A stretch of 64,000 bases of DNA, from contig NZ_STGK01000006.1 in the NCBI RefSeq assembly GCF_004919105.1, positions 1 through 64,000 of the forward strand, written 5' to 3'. This DNA is from Nocardioides sp. GY 10113. GTDB lineage: Bacteria; Actinomycetota; Actinomycetes; Propionibacteriales; Nocardioidaceae. Shown one piece after another: positions 8,409 to 17,389 of this stretch; position 1 is the first letter of the stretch; every line of letters starts with the position of its first letter. The position numbers and the translations under genes were made by a program. Under the pieces are notes generated by a model. It worked only from the letters and a program-made list of their open reading frames with translations. It ran no database searches and was not told the origin of the DNA.

Positions 8409-9458
8409 TCAGAACACCCGGTCGTAGAGGGCCCGCGGGTCCTCCGCGCCGGCGTCGCTCAGCTTGATCCAGCACGGGCAGGAGGTGTCGTCGAGGTAGA
8501 GGGCAGGCTGCCCGGTGGCGTCGGTGTAGCCGAAGATCTTGCCCTGCTCGGGCTCGCCGCGCTGGCGGCCCTCCTCGCCGTTGGTGTCGTGGAACCAGAA
8601 GTCGGCGAGCCCCTCGTCCTGGTCGTCCGCCGCTGCCGCCGCCTCGGCGCGCAGCGACAGCAGACCGCCGGCCGCCTCGAAACGGCCGACCCGCGCCGTG
8701 GTGCCGTTCCAGCGGCACTCGCTCTCCTCCGACTCCCCCGCGATCCGGACCGGGACCCGGCGGCAGTCGGTGAGGGAGAAGATGCCGGCGAGCTCGGTGA
8801 GCCCGCGGTCGGCCGGCACGGTCGGCGCCGTCACGCTCGGCTGGGCGCTCGCGGCGGCCCGGCGCAGGGTGGCCAGCGCGGCGCCCCGGTCCCCGACGAG
8901 GTGGGCGGACTGCCGCGCCGCGCGGTCGTCCCAGTAGATCGTCGCCCGCGCGGAGCCGCCCGCCACCGCCGGGTCGAGGCTGTAGTAGGTGGCGGCCCTC
9001 CCGGGCGCGGCGAGGGACCCGACCCGCTGGTCGAGGACGTCGCCGCGCGCCGCCACCAGGTCCTTGGCGGCGGCGTACGTGGTCAGCTGGAGCGTGCCCC
9101 ACTCCGTCGGGCAGCGCAGCACCTCGCTGCGGCCGGAGCCCGTCCGCCGCGGCGACCCGCAGTCCCGGGTCAGGCGGCGGAGGTCGGCCGCGAGCGCGGC
9201 GTACCGCTCGTGCGGCTCCGGCGCGGCCGTGGTCTCCTCCGAGGAGGCGGACGCCGTCGTGGCGGTGGAGCCCGACGACACCGCCGGGGTCGTCCCCGCC
9301 GACGGCGGTGCGGACGGCTCGGCGCCACTGCTCACCACCAGGTAGGCGGCGAGGGCCACGGCGAGCACGATCGCCACGACCCCGAGCACGAGACCGGCGA
9401 CCGGGACCCGGGCGGGACCGCGCGCGGCACGCTGCGCCTTGCGCCGACCACCGCTCAT
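8409..9458 (-). CDS. Hypothetical membrane-anchored protein
   Basis: 349 residues, not assigned to a known family. It has a short basic N-terminus (MSGGRRKAQRAARG), one hydrophobic helix at about 20-45, a Ser/Thr/Ala/Pro-rich stalk (about 45-90), and then a folded extracytoplasmic region with six or more cysteines (including LTRDCGS, DCRRVPV and SCPCWIKL) likely to form disulfides. A possible serine/threonine-rich substrate of surface processing. It lies just upstream of the FHA-protease gene on the same strand (124 bp), so co-expression and functional coupling are plausible but only inferred. Confidence 0.6.
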   Translation of the reverse strand: MSGGRRKAQRAARGPARVPVAGLVLGVVAIVLAVALAAYLVVSSGAEPSAPPSAGTTPAVSSGSTATTASASSEETTAAPEPHERYAALAADLRRLTRDCGSPRRTGSGRSEVLRCPTEWGTLQLTTYAAAKDLVAARGDVLDQRVGSLAAPGRAATYYSLDPAVAGGSARATIYWDDRAARQSAHLVGDRGAALATLRRAAASAQPSVTAPTVPADRGLTELAGIFSLTDCRRVPVRIAGESEESECRWNGTTARVGRFEAAGGLLSLRAEAAAAADDQDEGLADFWFHDTNGEEGRQRGEPEQGKIFGYTDATGQPALYLDDTSCPCWIKLSDAGAEDPRALYDRVF

Positions 9459-9538
9459 GCCCGCCCTGTTCTCCGTCTGCCCGTACCCGCCGGTGATCCT
9501 ACGTACGAACCGCGCCCCCCGACGAAGTCGCGGCCACG

Positions 9539-9634
9539 ATCCGAGCAGGGATCCGAGCCGGGATCCGAGCCGGGATCCGAGCAGGGATCCGAGCCGGGAT
9601 CCGAGCCGGGATCCGAGCAGGGATCCGAGCAGGG
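9539..9634. repeat. Eight tandem 12-bp repeats (GGGATCCGAGCC/A phase)
   Basis: Eight head-to-tail copies of ATCCGAGCCGGG or ATCCGAGCAGGG. The C/A change in position 9 alternates in blocks (A C C A C C A A), suggesting duplication of a 36-bp super-unit. The array begins 14 bp past the stop of the ABC permease gene (minus strand) and fills most of the gap to the next gene. GGATCC occurs at each junction. There is no hairpin of terminator type; it is probably a polymorphic minisatellite. Confidence 0.9.
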
Positions 9635-9648
9635 AGCTCAGTCGGCCC

Positions 9649-10791
9649 TCAGGCGGTGTCCCACCGGAAGACCTTGGCGGCCACCAGCGTCGTCACGGTG
9701 GCGAACGCGGCCAGCACCAGCATCGGCACGATCGCCGAGGACGCCGGCTCGCCGCGCACCATGACGTCCGTCATCGCCTCGTTGAGCCACTTGAGCGGCA
9801 TCAGGTCCGACAGCGTCTGCAGCCAGCCGGGCGCGCCGTCCAGCGGGAAGAACGCCCCGCTGAGGAACGCCATCGGGAGCACCAGGAAGTTCGCCATGTT
9901 GACCGCTCCCTCGGTGGTCTTCGCCACCGCGCCGGACAGCAGGCCCACCGCCATGAAGCAGAAGGTGCCGGCGACGATGAGGGGCACCGACATCCACCAC
10001 GCGCCGGTCAGCTGCAGCCCGAAGAGCAGCACGCCGGTGGCGAGGAAGATCGTGAGCTGGCCGAGCGCGACCACGACCGTCACCGCGACCCGGGCGCCGA
10101 CGACCGTGGTGGTCGGAACGGGGGCGAGCTGCAGCCGCCGCAGGAGCTTGGACTGCCGCCACCCCTGCAGGGTCGCGGCCGCGCCGAACGCGGCGCTCAT
10201 CGCGACCGCCCAGCCGAGCAGGCCGGGCGTGTAGAACTGGATCGCCGTCAACGACTCGTCCTCGACCCGCTCGGACTCGAAGCCGTACGTCGGCGGCTGG
10301 CCGCTCGCGGCCACGTTGCTCGCGTCCACGAGCGATCGCAGCACGCCCTGGGTGACCGCCGCCTGGACCTGCTCGGTCTCGGCGTAGTGCGCGACGAGCG
10401 TGTCGCCCCGCTGCTCGATCGCGACGTCCGCGTCGCCGGAGCGGACCTCGCCGACCGCGGCGTCGACGTCCGAGGAGGTGGTCACCTCGAAGGTGTCGTC
10501 GAAGACCGCGCGTGCACTGTCCGGGAGGTCCTCGACCAGTGGCACCTCGCCGACCACGATCATCTGCACCTTCCCCTCCCCCAGGTTGCCCAGCAGCCCC
10601 CCGAAGAGCACGAGGAACATCAGCGGGAACACGACGGCGAAGAAGACCGACGGGCGGTCCCGGACGAAGCCCCGCATGATCGCCGCCGACAGCGACCAGA
10701 ACGGCGACGACGCGCGGTCGCCGACCTCCCCCGCGGCGCCTCCGCTGGTCCGCCCGCTGGTCCGCCCGCTGGTCCCCTCGGTGCGGCTCAT
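9649..10791 (-). CDS. ABC-2 type transporter permease
   Basis: 380 residues. An N-terminal cytoplasmic segment with repeated TSGR is followed by the first membrane helix (SVFFAVVFPLMFLVLFGGLL, about residues 45-65). A large outside loop runs to about 170, then five helices carry the remaining pore (for example LLGWAVAMSAAFGAAA and FLVLPMAFLSGAFFP). This is the layout of ABC-2/DrrB-like exporter permeases. Its ATG overlaps the stop of the ATPase gene (ATGA, 10788-10791). The substrate is unknown; neighbours give no clue. The TSGRTSGR stretch is encoded by another 12-bp period repeat (10743-10772). Confidence 0.9.
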   Translation of the reverse strand: MSRTEGTSGRTSGRTSGGAAGEVGDRASSPFWSLSAAIMRGFVRDRPSVFFAVVFPLMFLVLFGGLLGNLGEGKVQMIVVGEVPLVEDLPDSARAVFDDTFEVTTSSDVDAAVGEVRSGDADVAIEQRGDTLVAHYAETEQVQAAVTQGVLRSLVDASNVAASGQPPTYGFESERVEDESLTAIQFYTPGLLGWAVAMSAAFGAAATLQGWRQSKLLRRLQLAPVPTTTVVGARVAVTVVVALGQLTIFLATGVLLFGLQLTGAWWMSVPLIVAGTFCFMAVGLLSGAVAKTTEGAVNMANFLVLPMAFLSGAFFPLDGAPGWLQTLSDLMPLKWLNEAMTDVMVRGEPASSAIVPMLVLAAFATVTTLVAAKVFRWDTA

Positions 10792-11687
10792 GCGCGGTAC
10801 GCCCGTCCGGTGAGGGCGAGGAAGACGTCCTCGAGCGTCCCGGTGTGGACGCTCACCCCGTCGAGCATCCCCCCGGCAGCGAGCGCGCCGATGACGCCCG
10901 CGGGGTCACGCGTGGTGATCACGGTGCCCTCGGGCTCCTCCTCGGCCCGGTCGACCCCGGCGATGCCGCGGGCCCGCTCGGCGCGGAGGACGCCCGGCGC
11001 CACGGTGATCCGCGTCGGCGCGTCCAGCCCTCTGACCAGCGCGGCGGGGGTGTCCAGCTCGAGGATCCGGCCGGCGTCCATGACGGCGACGCGGTCGCAC
11101 AGGGCCTCGGCCTCATCCATGTAGTGGGTGGTCAGCACCACCGTCCGGCCCGCCTCGTTGATGTCGTTGAGGAGGTCCCACAGGTTCCGGCGCGCCTGCG
11201 GGTCCAGCGCAGCCGTCGGCTCGTCGAGGAAGACCAGCTCGGGATCGTGGACCAGGGCGCACGCGATGGAGAGCCGCTGGGCCTGGCCGCCCGAGAGGTC
11301 CTCGACCCGGTTGCCGGCCTTCTCACCGAGCCCCACCCGCTCCAGCCAGGCGTCCGCGGCCGAGGCGGGCACGCCGTACAGCGAGGCGAAGGTCCGGATC
11401 TGCTCCCGCGCGGTCAGCCGCTCGAAGAACGACGAGGCCTGCAGCTGCACCCCGACGCGGCGCTGCAGGCCGGGGTTGCGCGGGTACACCGAGCCGCCCA
11501 GCACCTCGACCTCCCCGCGGTCGGGCGGCCGCAGCCCCTCGACCATCTCCAACAGGGTGGTCTTGCCGGCACCGTTGGGACCGACGACGCCGAAGAACTC
11601 GCCCTCCTCGACGACCAGGTCGACGCCGTCGACCGCCACGAGGTCCCCGTAGGCCTTGGTCAGGTCGCGCGCCGCGATGGCAGCCAT
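10788..11687 (-). CDS. ABC transporter ATP-binding protein (ABC-2 exporter, DrrA-like)
   Basis: 299 residues. Walker A GPNGAGKTTL is near residue 37, Q-loop region VQLQAS, signature LSGGQAQRLSIACAL, Walker B LVFLDEPTAALD, H-loop TTHYMDEAE. The C-terminal about 80 residues form the extension common in drug and antigen exporters. It powers the permease encoded immediately downstream with a 4-nt overlap; together they form a complete one-plus-one exporter of the DrrAB type. The substrate cannot be inferred. The start at 11687 (ATGGCTGCC...) lies about 45 bp from the glutamate dehydrogenase stop, so read-through from that gene is possible. Confidence 0.93.
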   Translation of the reverse strand: MAAIAARDLTKAYGDLVAVDGVDLVVEEGEFFGVVGPNGAGKTTLLEMVEGLRPPDRGEVEVLGGSVYPRNPGLQRRVGVQLQASSFFERLTAREQIRTFASLYGVPASAADAWLERVGLGEKAGNRVEDLSGGQAQRLSIACALVHDPELVFLDEPTAALDPQARRNLWDLLNDINEAGRTVVLTTHYMDEAEALCDRVAVMDAGRILELDTPAALVRGLDAPTRITVAPGVLRAERARGIAGVDRAEEEPEGTVITTRDPAGVIGALAAGGMLDGVSVHTGTLEDVFLALTGRAYRA

Positions 11688-11730
11688 GGCACGACCCTAG
11701 CCAGCGCGCTCGGCCGCGTGCAGGAAAGCG

Positions 11731-14700
11731 TCAGGACCGCAGCGAGCGGACCACCCGCAGCCCGACCGAGGCCCGGGCGAGGTCGACATGCTCCTCGGCG
11801 CAGACCTCGCGCAGCGTCGCCTCCGCCTGGCCCACGATCGGGCCGGCCTGCTCGCTCCACTGCGCCACCCGGTCGGCCGCCGGGAGGCCCTCGTCGGTGC
11901 CGGCGAGCACCTGGGCCGTCAGCTGGGCGTGCACGGAGTGCAGGTCGTCGCGCAGCGCCGCGCGCGCCATCGTCTGCCACTGGTCCAGCCGGGGCAGCGA
12001 GACGATCCGCTGCTGCAGCTCCGAGAGTGCGAGCCGCTCGCCGAGGGCGAAGTGGACCCGCGCGACCTCCTCCGCGTCCAGGTCCTCGCGCGCGGCGATC
12101 TCCACCATGTTCAGCAGGCTGTAGGCGACGTCGAAGGTCGCCACCCGGGCGGCCAGGTCCTCGGGCACGCCGAGCCCCTCCAGGGCGCGCCGGCGGCCGT
12201 CGTACGCCTCGAGCTCGCGGCCCACCAGCAGCGTCGGCAGCGCCGCCATCGTGCGCTGCACCGGGCCGGAGAAGAAGTCGACGGTCGCCTGGCTGTCCAG
12301 CGGCGGACGGCGGTTCGTGACCAGCCAGCGCGAGGCCCGCTCCACGAGGGTCCGCATCTCCACCCGCATCCGGGTCTGCAGGCCGGCGTCGATCACGTTG
12401 TCGTAGGTGGCCAGCTCCTTGCGGACCGCCAGCGAGCCGAAGATCTCGCGGGCCACGAAGTTCGCCCGGGTCAGGTCCGCGGCGGTCGCCCCGGTCTCGC
12501 CGGCCAGCCGCGCCCAGTAGGTCATCCCGGCGCCGTTGACGATGTCGTTGACCACCTGGGTCACGATGATCTCGCGGCGCAGCGGGTGCTGGGCGACCTG
12601 GTCCGCGAAGCCGTCGCGCACCGGCTCCGGGAAGTAGCCCATCAGGTCCTGCACCAGGTACGGGTCCTCGGGCAGGTCCGTGGCCAGCAGCTCCTCGGCC
12701 AGCGCGATCTTGGTGTAGGACATCAGCACCGCGAGCTCGGGCTGACTGAGCGCCCCCTTCGCCTCGACCCGGCGCGCCACCTCCTTGCTCGAGGGCAGCG
12801 CCTCCAGGTCCCGGTCCAGCACCCCCTTCGCGCTCAGGTCCCGCATCCACTGCTCGTGCACGTGCAGCAGCGAGGGGGCGTTGCGCGCGGCGTTGGCCAG
12901 CGCCAGGTTCTGGTCGTAGTTGTCGCGCAGCACCAGGTCGGCGACCTCGTCGGTCATCGAGGCCAGCAGCGCGTTGCGCTGCTTCTCGGTCAGGTCGCCG
13001 TCGGCAACCACCCGGTCCAGCAGGATCTTCAGGTTGACCTCGTGGTCGGAGGTGTCCACGCCGGCGGAGTTGTCGATGAAGTCGGTGTTGATCCGGCCGC
13101 CGTTGCGGGCGTAGGCGATCCGCCCCCGCTGGGTCAGCCCCAGGTTGCCGCCCTCGCCCACGCACCGCACGCGCAGCTGCCCGCCGTCGACCCGGATCGC
13201 GTCATTGGCCTTGTCGCCGACCTCGGCGTTGGTCTCCTCCTCGGCCTTCACGTAGGTGCCGATGCCGCCGTTCCAGAGCAGGTCCACCGGGGCCAGCAGG
13301 ATCGCCCGCATCAGCTCGGCCGGCGTCATCCGCTCCACGTCGCCGGCGATGCCGAGCGCGGTCCTGATCGAGGCGTTGAGCGGGATCGACTTCGCGGTCC
13401 GTGGGAAGACGCCGCCGCCCTCGGAGATCAGCGCGCGGTCGTAGTCCTTCCAGCTCGACCGGGGCAGCTCGAAGAGGCGGCGCCGCTCCGCGAACGAGGT
13501 GGCGGCGTCCGGCTCGGGGTCGACGAAGATGTCGCGGTGGTCGAAGGCCGCGACCAGCCGGGTGTGCTCCGAGAGCAGCATCCCGTTGCCGAACACGTCG
13601 CCGGACATGTCGCCGACGCCGACACAGGTGAAGTCCTCCGTCTGGCAGTCGACACCCATCTCCCGGAAGTGGCGGCGCACCGAGACCCACGCTCCCCGGG
13701 CGGTGATGCCCATCGCCTTGTGGTCGTAGCCGACCGACCCGCCGCTGGCGAAGGCGTCACCCAGCCAGAACCCGTAGTCGGCCGCCACCCCGTTGGCGAT
13801 GTCGGAGAAGGTCGCGGTCCCCTTGTCCGCGGCCACCACCAGGTAGGCGTCGTCGCCGTCGTGCCGGACCACCCGCGGCGGCGGCACCGTCTGGCCCGCG
13901 ACCAGGTTGTCGGTGACGTCGAGCAGCCCGGAGATGAAGGTCGTGTAGCAGGCGACCCCCTCGGCCAGCCAGGCGTCGCGGTCGGAGGCGTCGGGAAGGT
14001 TCTTGGCGTAGAAGCCGCCCTTGGCGCCGACCGGCACGATCACCGTGTTCTTCACCATCTGCGCCTTGACCAGGCCGAGGATCTCGGTGCGGAAGTCGTC
14101 GCGCCGGTCCGACCAGCGCAGCCCGCCGCGCGCGACCGGCCCGAACCGCAGGTGCACCCCCTCCACCCGCGGCGAGTAGACGAAGATCTCGTAGCGGGGC
14201 CGCGGCTCCGGAAGGTCCGGGATCGCCGAGGGCTCCATCTTCAGCGACAGGTAGGGCTTCGGCGGCCCGTCGGGCTCGCCGTCGGCGGTCTGGAAGTAGT
14301 TGGTGCGCAGCGTCGCCTCGATGTGGGTGAGGTAGGAGCGCAGGATCCGGTCGTGGTCGAGGCTGGCCACGGCGTCCAGTCCGGCGCGCATCTGCTCGTC
14401 CAGCGCCGCCGTACGACGGTCCCGCTGGTCGTCGTCCAACGCCGGGTCGAACCGGGCCTCGAAGAGCGCCACCAGCAGCGCGGCCAGCTCGACGTTGCCG
14501 ACCAGCGCGCCCTGGATCGAGTCCGGGGCGAACGGGCTGTTCCCCTGGCGCATGTACCGCGCGTAGGCGCGCAGCACCGTCACCTGGCGCCAGGTCAGCC
14601 CGGCCCGCAGCACCAGCGGGTTGAACCCGTCGACCTCGTTGTAGCCGTCCCACATCGCCCGGATCGCGTCGGAGAACAACTCCCGACCGTCCTCGGGGTA

Positions 14701-16620
14701 CGCGCCGGCGTAGCGCAGGCCGAAGTCGTAGACGTGGGAGAGCCGGGGCACCCCGCTGAGGGCGTAGGGCCGCTCGTCGACGACCTCGACCCCCATCGAG
14801 GAGAGCATCGGCAGGACGTGGGAGAGCGACAGCGGCGACCCGATCCGGTACACCTTGAGGCGGGCCTCCCCCTCCGCCGCGTCCAGGTCCTCGTAGAGGC
14901 TCTGGTCGATGCCCTCACCGCCGGCGATCCCCTCCAGCCGGCCCAGGTCGACCGCCGCGGTGCGCGGCACGAAGTCCTCCTTGTAGGCCTCCGGGAACGC
15001 CTCGGCGTAGCGGCGTCCGAGCACGGCACCGGTCTCCTCGCCGTACTCGGCGAGGACGGCCTGCTGGAAGTCGTCGTCCCAGGAGCGCGAGGCGTCGATC
15101 AGGCGGCGCTCCAGGTCGACGGTGTCGATGTCCTCGGGGATCAGCGCCCCCCGCGGCCGCCGCACCACGAAGTGGACCCGGGCGGTCGTCGACTCGTTCA
15201 TGCTGACGTTGAACTCCACCGAGTCCGCGCCGAGCTGCTCGGTCAGGATCCGGGAGAACTTGTGCCGGACGCCGGTGTTGTACCGGTCACGCGGCAGGTA
15301 GACCAGCACCGAGAGATACCGCCCGTAGGTGTCGCGGCGCAGGAACATCCGCACCGCTCGCCGCTCGCGGGCCTGCATCGCGGCGGCGGCGATGGGCGCC
15401 AGCTGCTCGACCGGGGTGTGGAACAGGTCGTCGCGCGGATAGGTCTCCAGCGTGTCCAGCAGCGCGGTGCCGTCGTGGCTGCGCGGGTCCAGCCCGCTGT
15501 GCCGGATCACCGCCTCGGCCTTGTCCCGCAGCAGCGGGATCCGCAGCACGGACTCGGTGTAGGCGGCGCTGGAGAGCAGCCCCAGGAAGCGGCGCTCGCC
15601 GGTGACCTCGCCGTCGGGGCCGAAGGTCTTCACGCCGACGTAGTCCAGGAACGCCGGCCGGTGCACCGTCGACCGGGAGTTGGCCTTGGCCAGCACCAGC
15701 AGCGTGCGCTCCCGAGCGCGCGCCTTCACCGCCTCCGGGAGCCGGCTGAAGGCCATCGACTCCTTCGCCTCGGTGCTCGACTCGCGCAGGATGCCCAGGC
15801 CGCTGTCGGGGACGACGCTGAGCACGTCGTCCTCCACGCCGTCGACCTCCTCCCGGTCCAGGCGGTACTCCCGGTAGCCGAGGAAGGTGAAGTGCTCGTC
15901 GGCCAGCCAGGTCAGCAGGTCGGCCGCCTGCCGGACCTCCTCGGCCTCCAGCGGCGGCGGGTCGGCGGCCAGGTCCGCGACCACCTCCTCCACCTTGTCG
16001 TGCATCGCCGGCCAGTCGTCCACCGCCTCGCGGACGTCGCCCAGGACCCGCTCGATGTCGTCCGCCAGGCGACCCGCGTCGTCCCCGTTGCCGGAGAGGC
16101 GGTCGATCTCGACGTGCATCCAGGACTCGCGGATCTTCCCCTCCGCCGGCGCGGAGGCCCCCAGCGGGATCGGCGCGATCGCGACCAGCCGGCCCTCCTC
16201 GTCGCGCTCCACGTCGAACGTCGGGTGCACGACCAGGTGCATGTCGTGCAGCTGCCGGGACAGCTCCATGGTCAGGGAGTCGACGAGGAAGGGCATGTCG
16301 TCGACCACGACCTCGACCACCGTGTGCCCCGCCGCCGACCAGCCGTGCTCGGCGACGGTCGGGGTCAGCACCCGGACCCGGGGCTCGTGCGGCCGGCGCT
16401 CGGCGCCGAGGTGGAAGTGAGAGGCGAGCGCGCCGTACACGTCGAGGTCTGCCCGGCCGCGCAGGTCCTCCGCGGCCACGTGCTGGTAGTACGCCGGGAG
16501 CAGGTCGTCGAGCTGCTCCCGCGGAGGCCCGCCGGAGCCCTTGCTGTGCTGCGCCGCGGCGGCCGCCTGCTCGAAGAGCCGCTGCCTGGCCGACACCTCC
16601 GCGGCGTCACGCTGCGTCAT
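11731..16620 (-). CDS. NAD-dependent glutamate dehydrogenase, large (180-kDa) type
   Basis: 1629 residues, the normal size of the GDH180 family: a long N-terminal regulatory half with ACT-like segments, then the catalytic half. Catalytic-core signatures include GGLRWSDRRDDFRTE, VKAQMVKNTVIVPVGAKGGF and the nucleotide-binding GVGDMSGDVFGNG. The enzyme oxidises glutamate to 2-oxoglutarate plus ammonia with NAD, a catabolic/anaplerotic role. In mycobacteria the homologue is bound by unphosphorylated GarA. ATG at 16620 is preferred; an in-frame GTG lies at 16629. Next on the same strand but 760 bp upstream is P5C dehydrogenase, which makes glutamate from proline, a coherent pairing. Confidence 0.95.
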   Translation of the reverse strand: MTQRDAAEVSARQRLFEQAAAAAQHSKGSGGPPREQLDDLLPAYYQHVAAEDLRGRADLDVYGALASHFHLGAERRPHEPRVRVLTPTVAEHGWSAAGHTVVEVVVDDMPFLVDSLTMELSRQLHDMHLVVHPTFDVERDEEGRLVAIAPIPLGASAPAEGKIRESWMHVEIDRLSGNGDDAGRLADDIERVLGDVREAVDDWPAMHDKVEEVVADLAADPPPLEAEEVRQAADLLTWLADEHFTFLGYREYRLDREEVDGVEDDVLSVVPDSGLGILRESSTEAKESMAFSRLPEAVKARARERTLLVLAKANSRSTVHRPAFLDYVGVKTFGPDGEVTGERRFLGLLSSAAYTESVLRIPLLRDKAEAVIRHSGLDPRSHDGTALLDTLETYPRDDLFHTPVEQLAPIAAAAMQARERRAVRMFLRRDTYGRYLSVLVYLPRDRYNTGVRHKFSRILTEQLGADSVEFNVSMNESTTARVHFVVRRPRGALIPEDIDTVDLERRLIDASRSWDDDFQQAVLAEYGEETGAVLGRRYAEAFPEAYKEDFVPRTAAVDLGRLEGIAGGEGIDQSLYEDLDAAEGEARLKVYRIGSPLSLSHVLPMLSSMGVEVVDERPYALSGVPRLSHVYDFGLRYAGAYPEDGRELFSDAIRAMWDGYNEVDGFNPLVLRAGLTWRQVTVLRAYARYMRQGNSPFAPDSIQGALVGNVELAALLVALFEARFDPALDDDQRDRRTAALDEQMRAGLDAVASLDHDRILRSYLTHIEATLRTNYFQTADGEPDGPPKPYLSLKMEPSAIPDLPEPRPRYEIFVYSPRVEGVHLRFGPVARGGLRWSDRRDDFRTEILGLVKAQMVKNTVIVPVGAKGGFYAKNLPDASDRDAWLAEGVACYTTFISGLLDVTDNLVAGQTVPPPRVVRHDGDDAYLVVAADKGTATFSDIANGVAADYGFWLGDAFASGGSVGYDHKAMGITARGAWVSVRRHFREMGVDCQTEDFTCVGVGDMSGDVFGNGMLLSEHTRLVAAFDHRDIFVDPEPDAATSFAERRRLFELPRSSWKDYDRALISEGGGVFPRTAKSIPLNASIRTALGIAGDVERMTPAELMRAILLAPVDLLWNGGIGTYVKAEEETNAEVGDKANDAIRVDGGQLRVRCVGEGGNLGLTQRGRIAYARNGGRINTDFIDNSAGVDTSDHEVNLKILLDRVVADGDLTEKQRNALLASMTDEVADLVLRDNYDQNLALANAARNAPSLLHVHEQWMRDLSAKGVLDRDLEALPSSKEVARRVEAKGALSQPELAVLMSYTKIALAEELLATDLPEDPYLVQDLMGYFPEPVRDGFADQVAQHPLRREIIVTQVVNDIVNGAGMTYWARLAGETGATAADLTRANFVAREIFGSLAVRKELATYDNVIDAGLQTRMRVEMRTLVERASRWLVTNRRPPLDSQATVDFFSGPVQRTMAALPTLLVGRELEAYDGRRRALEGLGVPEDLAARVATFDVAYSLLNMVEIAAREDLDAEEVARVHFALGERLALSELQQRIVSLPRLDQWQTMARAALRDDLHSVHAQLTAQVLAGTDEGLPAADRVAQWSEQAGPIVGQAEATLREVCAEEHVDLARASVGLRVVRSLRS

Positions 16621-16792
16621 CACCGCCACCCCTGCGACACTAGGACCGCGCGGGCGCGATCACAACCAAGCAGCGGTACGGCGGTGGCCGGCGTCGACCC
16701 CGTGGACCGGCGCCGCCGACCTGCGGCGATGATGGGGGGCGACGGCGGGGCCAGGACCCCGCGCACCGGCTGCCCGAAGGAGCCCACCGGCG

Positions 16793-17275
16793 ATGACAAC
16801 CCGCCTGGTCCACACCCTGACCTACGACGCCGACGCCGCCACCAGCGCGGCGATGCTGGCCGACCCGGAGTTCCGCGAGCAGGTATGCCGCAGCCAGCTC
16901 GCGACCTCGCACCAGGTGAGCATCGAGGGCTCGCCCGGGCCGGGGATGCAGGTCCACGTCCAGATGACCCTGCCCACCGACAAGGTGCCCTCGTTCGCCA
17001 AGAAGATCGTCGGCACCGAGACGACGCTGGTGCAGACCGAGGAGTGGCAGAGCGCGAGCGAGGCCCGTGTCTCCATGGCGATCCCCGGCAAGCCCGGCGA
17101 GATCCGCGGCACCTCCGTGCTCGCCGAGGCCGACGGCCGGACCACGCGCACGGTCACCCTCGACATCACGATCAAGATCCCGCTGGTCGGCGGCAAGATC
17201 GAGGACCTGATCAGCAAGCTGCTCGGCAGCGCGCTGCGGGCCGAGGAGCGGACGGCCAAGGAGTACCTCGCCTGA
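16793..17275 (+). CDS. DUF2505 domain protein
   Basis: 160 residues matching the actinobacterial DUF2505 family, a SRPBCC-like helix-grip fold: an N-terminal strand RLVHTLTYDADAA, MLADPEFREQVC, a central HVQMTLPTDKVPSFAKKIVG, and a C-terminal amphipathic helix KIEDLISKLLGSALRAEERT. Function is unknown; a hydrophobic-ligand or lipid-binding role is guessed from the fold. ATG at 16793 has GAAGGAGCC about 8 nt upstream. It is divergent from glutamate dehydrogenase across a 172-bp gap with nothing else recognisable, and convergent with pruA across a palindromic repeat. Confidence 0.85.
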   Translation: MTTRLVHTLTYDADAATSAAMLADPEFREQVCRSQLATSHQVSIEGSPGPGMQVHVQMTLPTDKVPSFAKKIVGTETTLVQTEEWQSASEARVSMAIPGKPGEIRGTSVLAEADGRTTRTVTLDITIKIPLVGGKIEDLISKLLGSALRAEERTAKEYLA

Positions 17276-17294
17276 TCGGGCCGAGCGCCGCCGC

Positions 17295-17389
17295 TGGTTG
17301 AGGTGCGAGGCGCCCCGGCGCCGAGCCTCGAAACCGAGGCACACCCGTCGGTGGTGGCTTCGAGGCTCGCTACGCTCGCACCTCAACCA
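17295..17389. repeat. REP-like imperfect palindrome between DUF2505 gene and pruA
   Basis: Nested inverted repeat. The outer arms are TGGTTGAGGTGCGAG (17295-17309) and CTCGCACCTCAACCA (17375-17389). The inner arms are GCCTCGAA (17324-17331) and TTCGAGGC (17359-17366). Single-stranded DNA or RNA would fold into a long stem with a short central loop. The element reaches into pruA and supplies its stop codon (17383-17385). Such sequences are known as dispersed extragenic palindromes in Nocardioides-type genomes (recollection, not checked). It may act as a bidirectional terminator. Confidence 0.75.

Noticed and set aside
11788..17301. 1837-residue plus-strand frame
   Set aside because: It is the mirror frame of the glutamate dehydrogenase gene. 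High-GC coding DNA leaves the opposite strand open; the translation is low-complexity.
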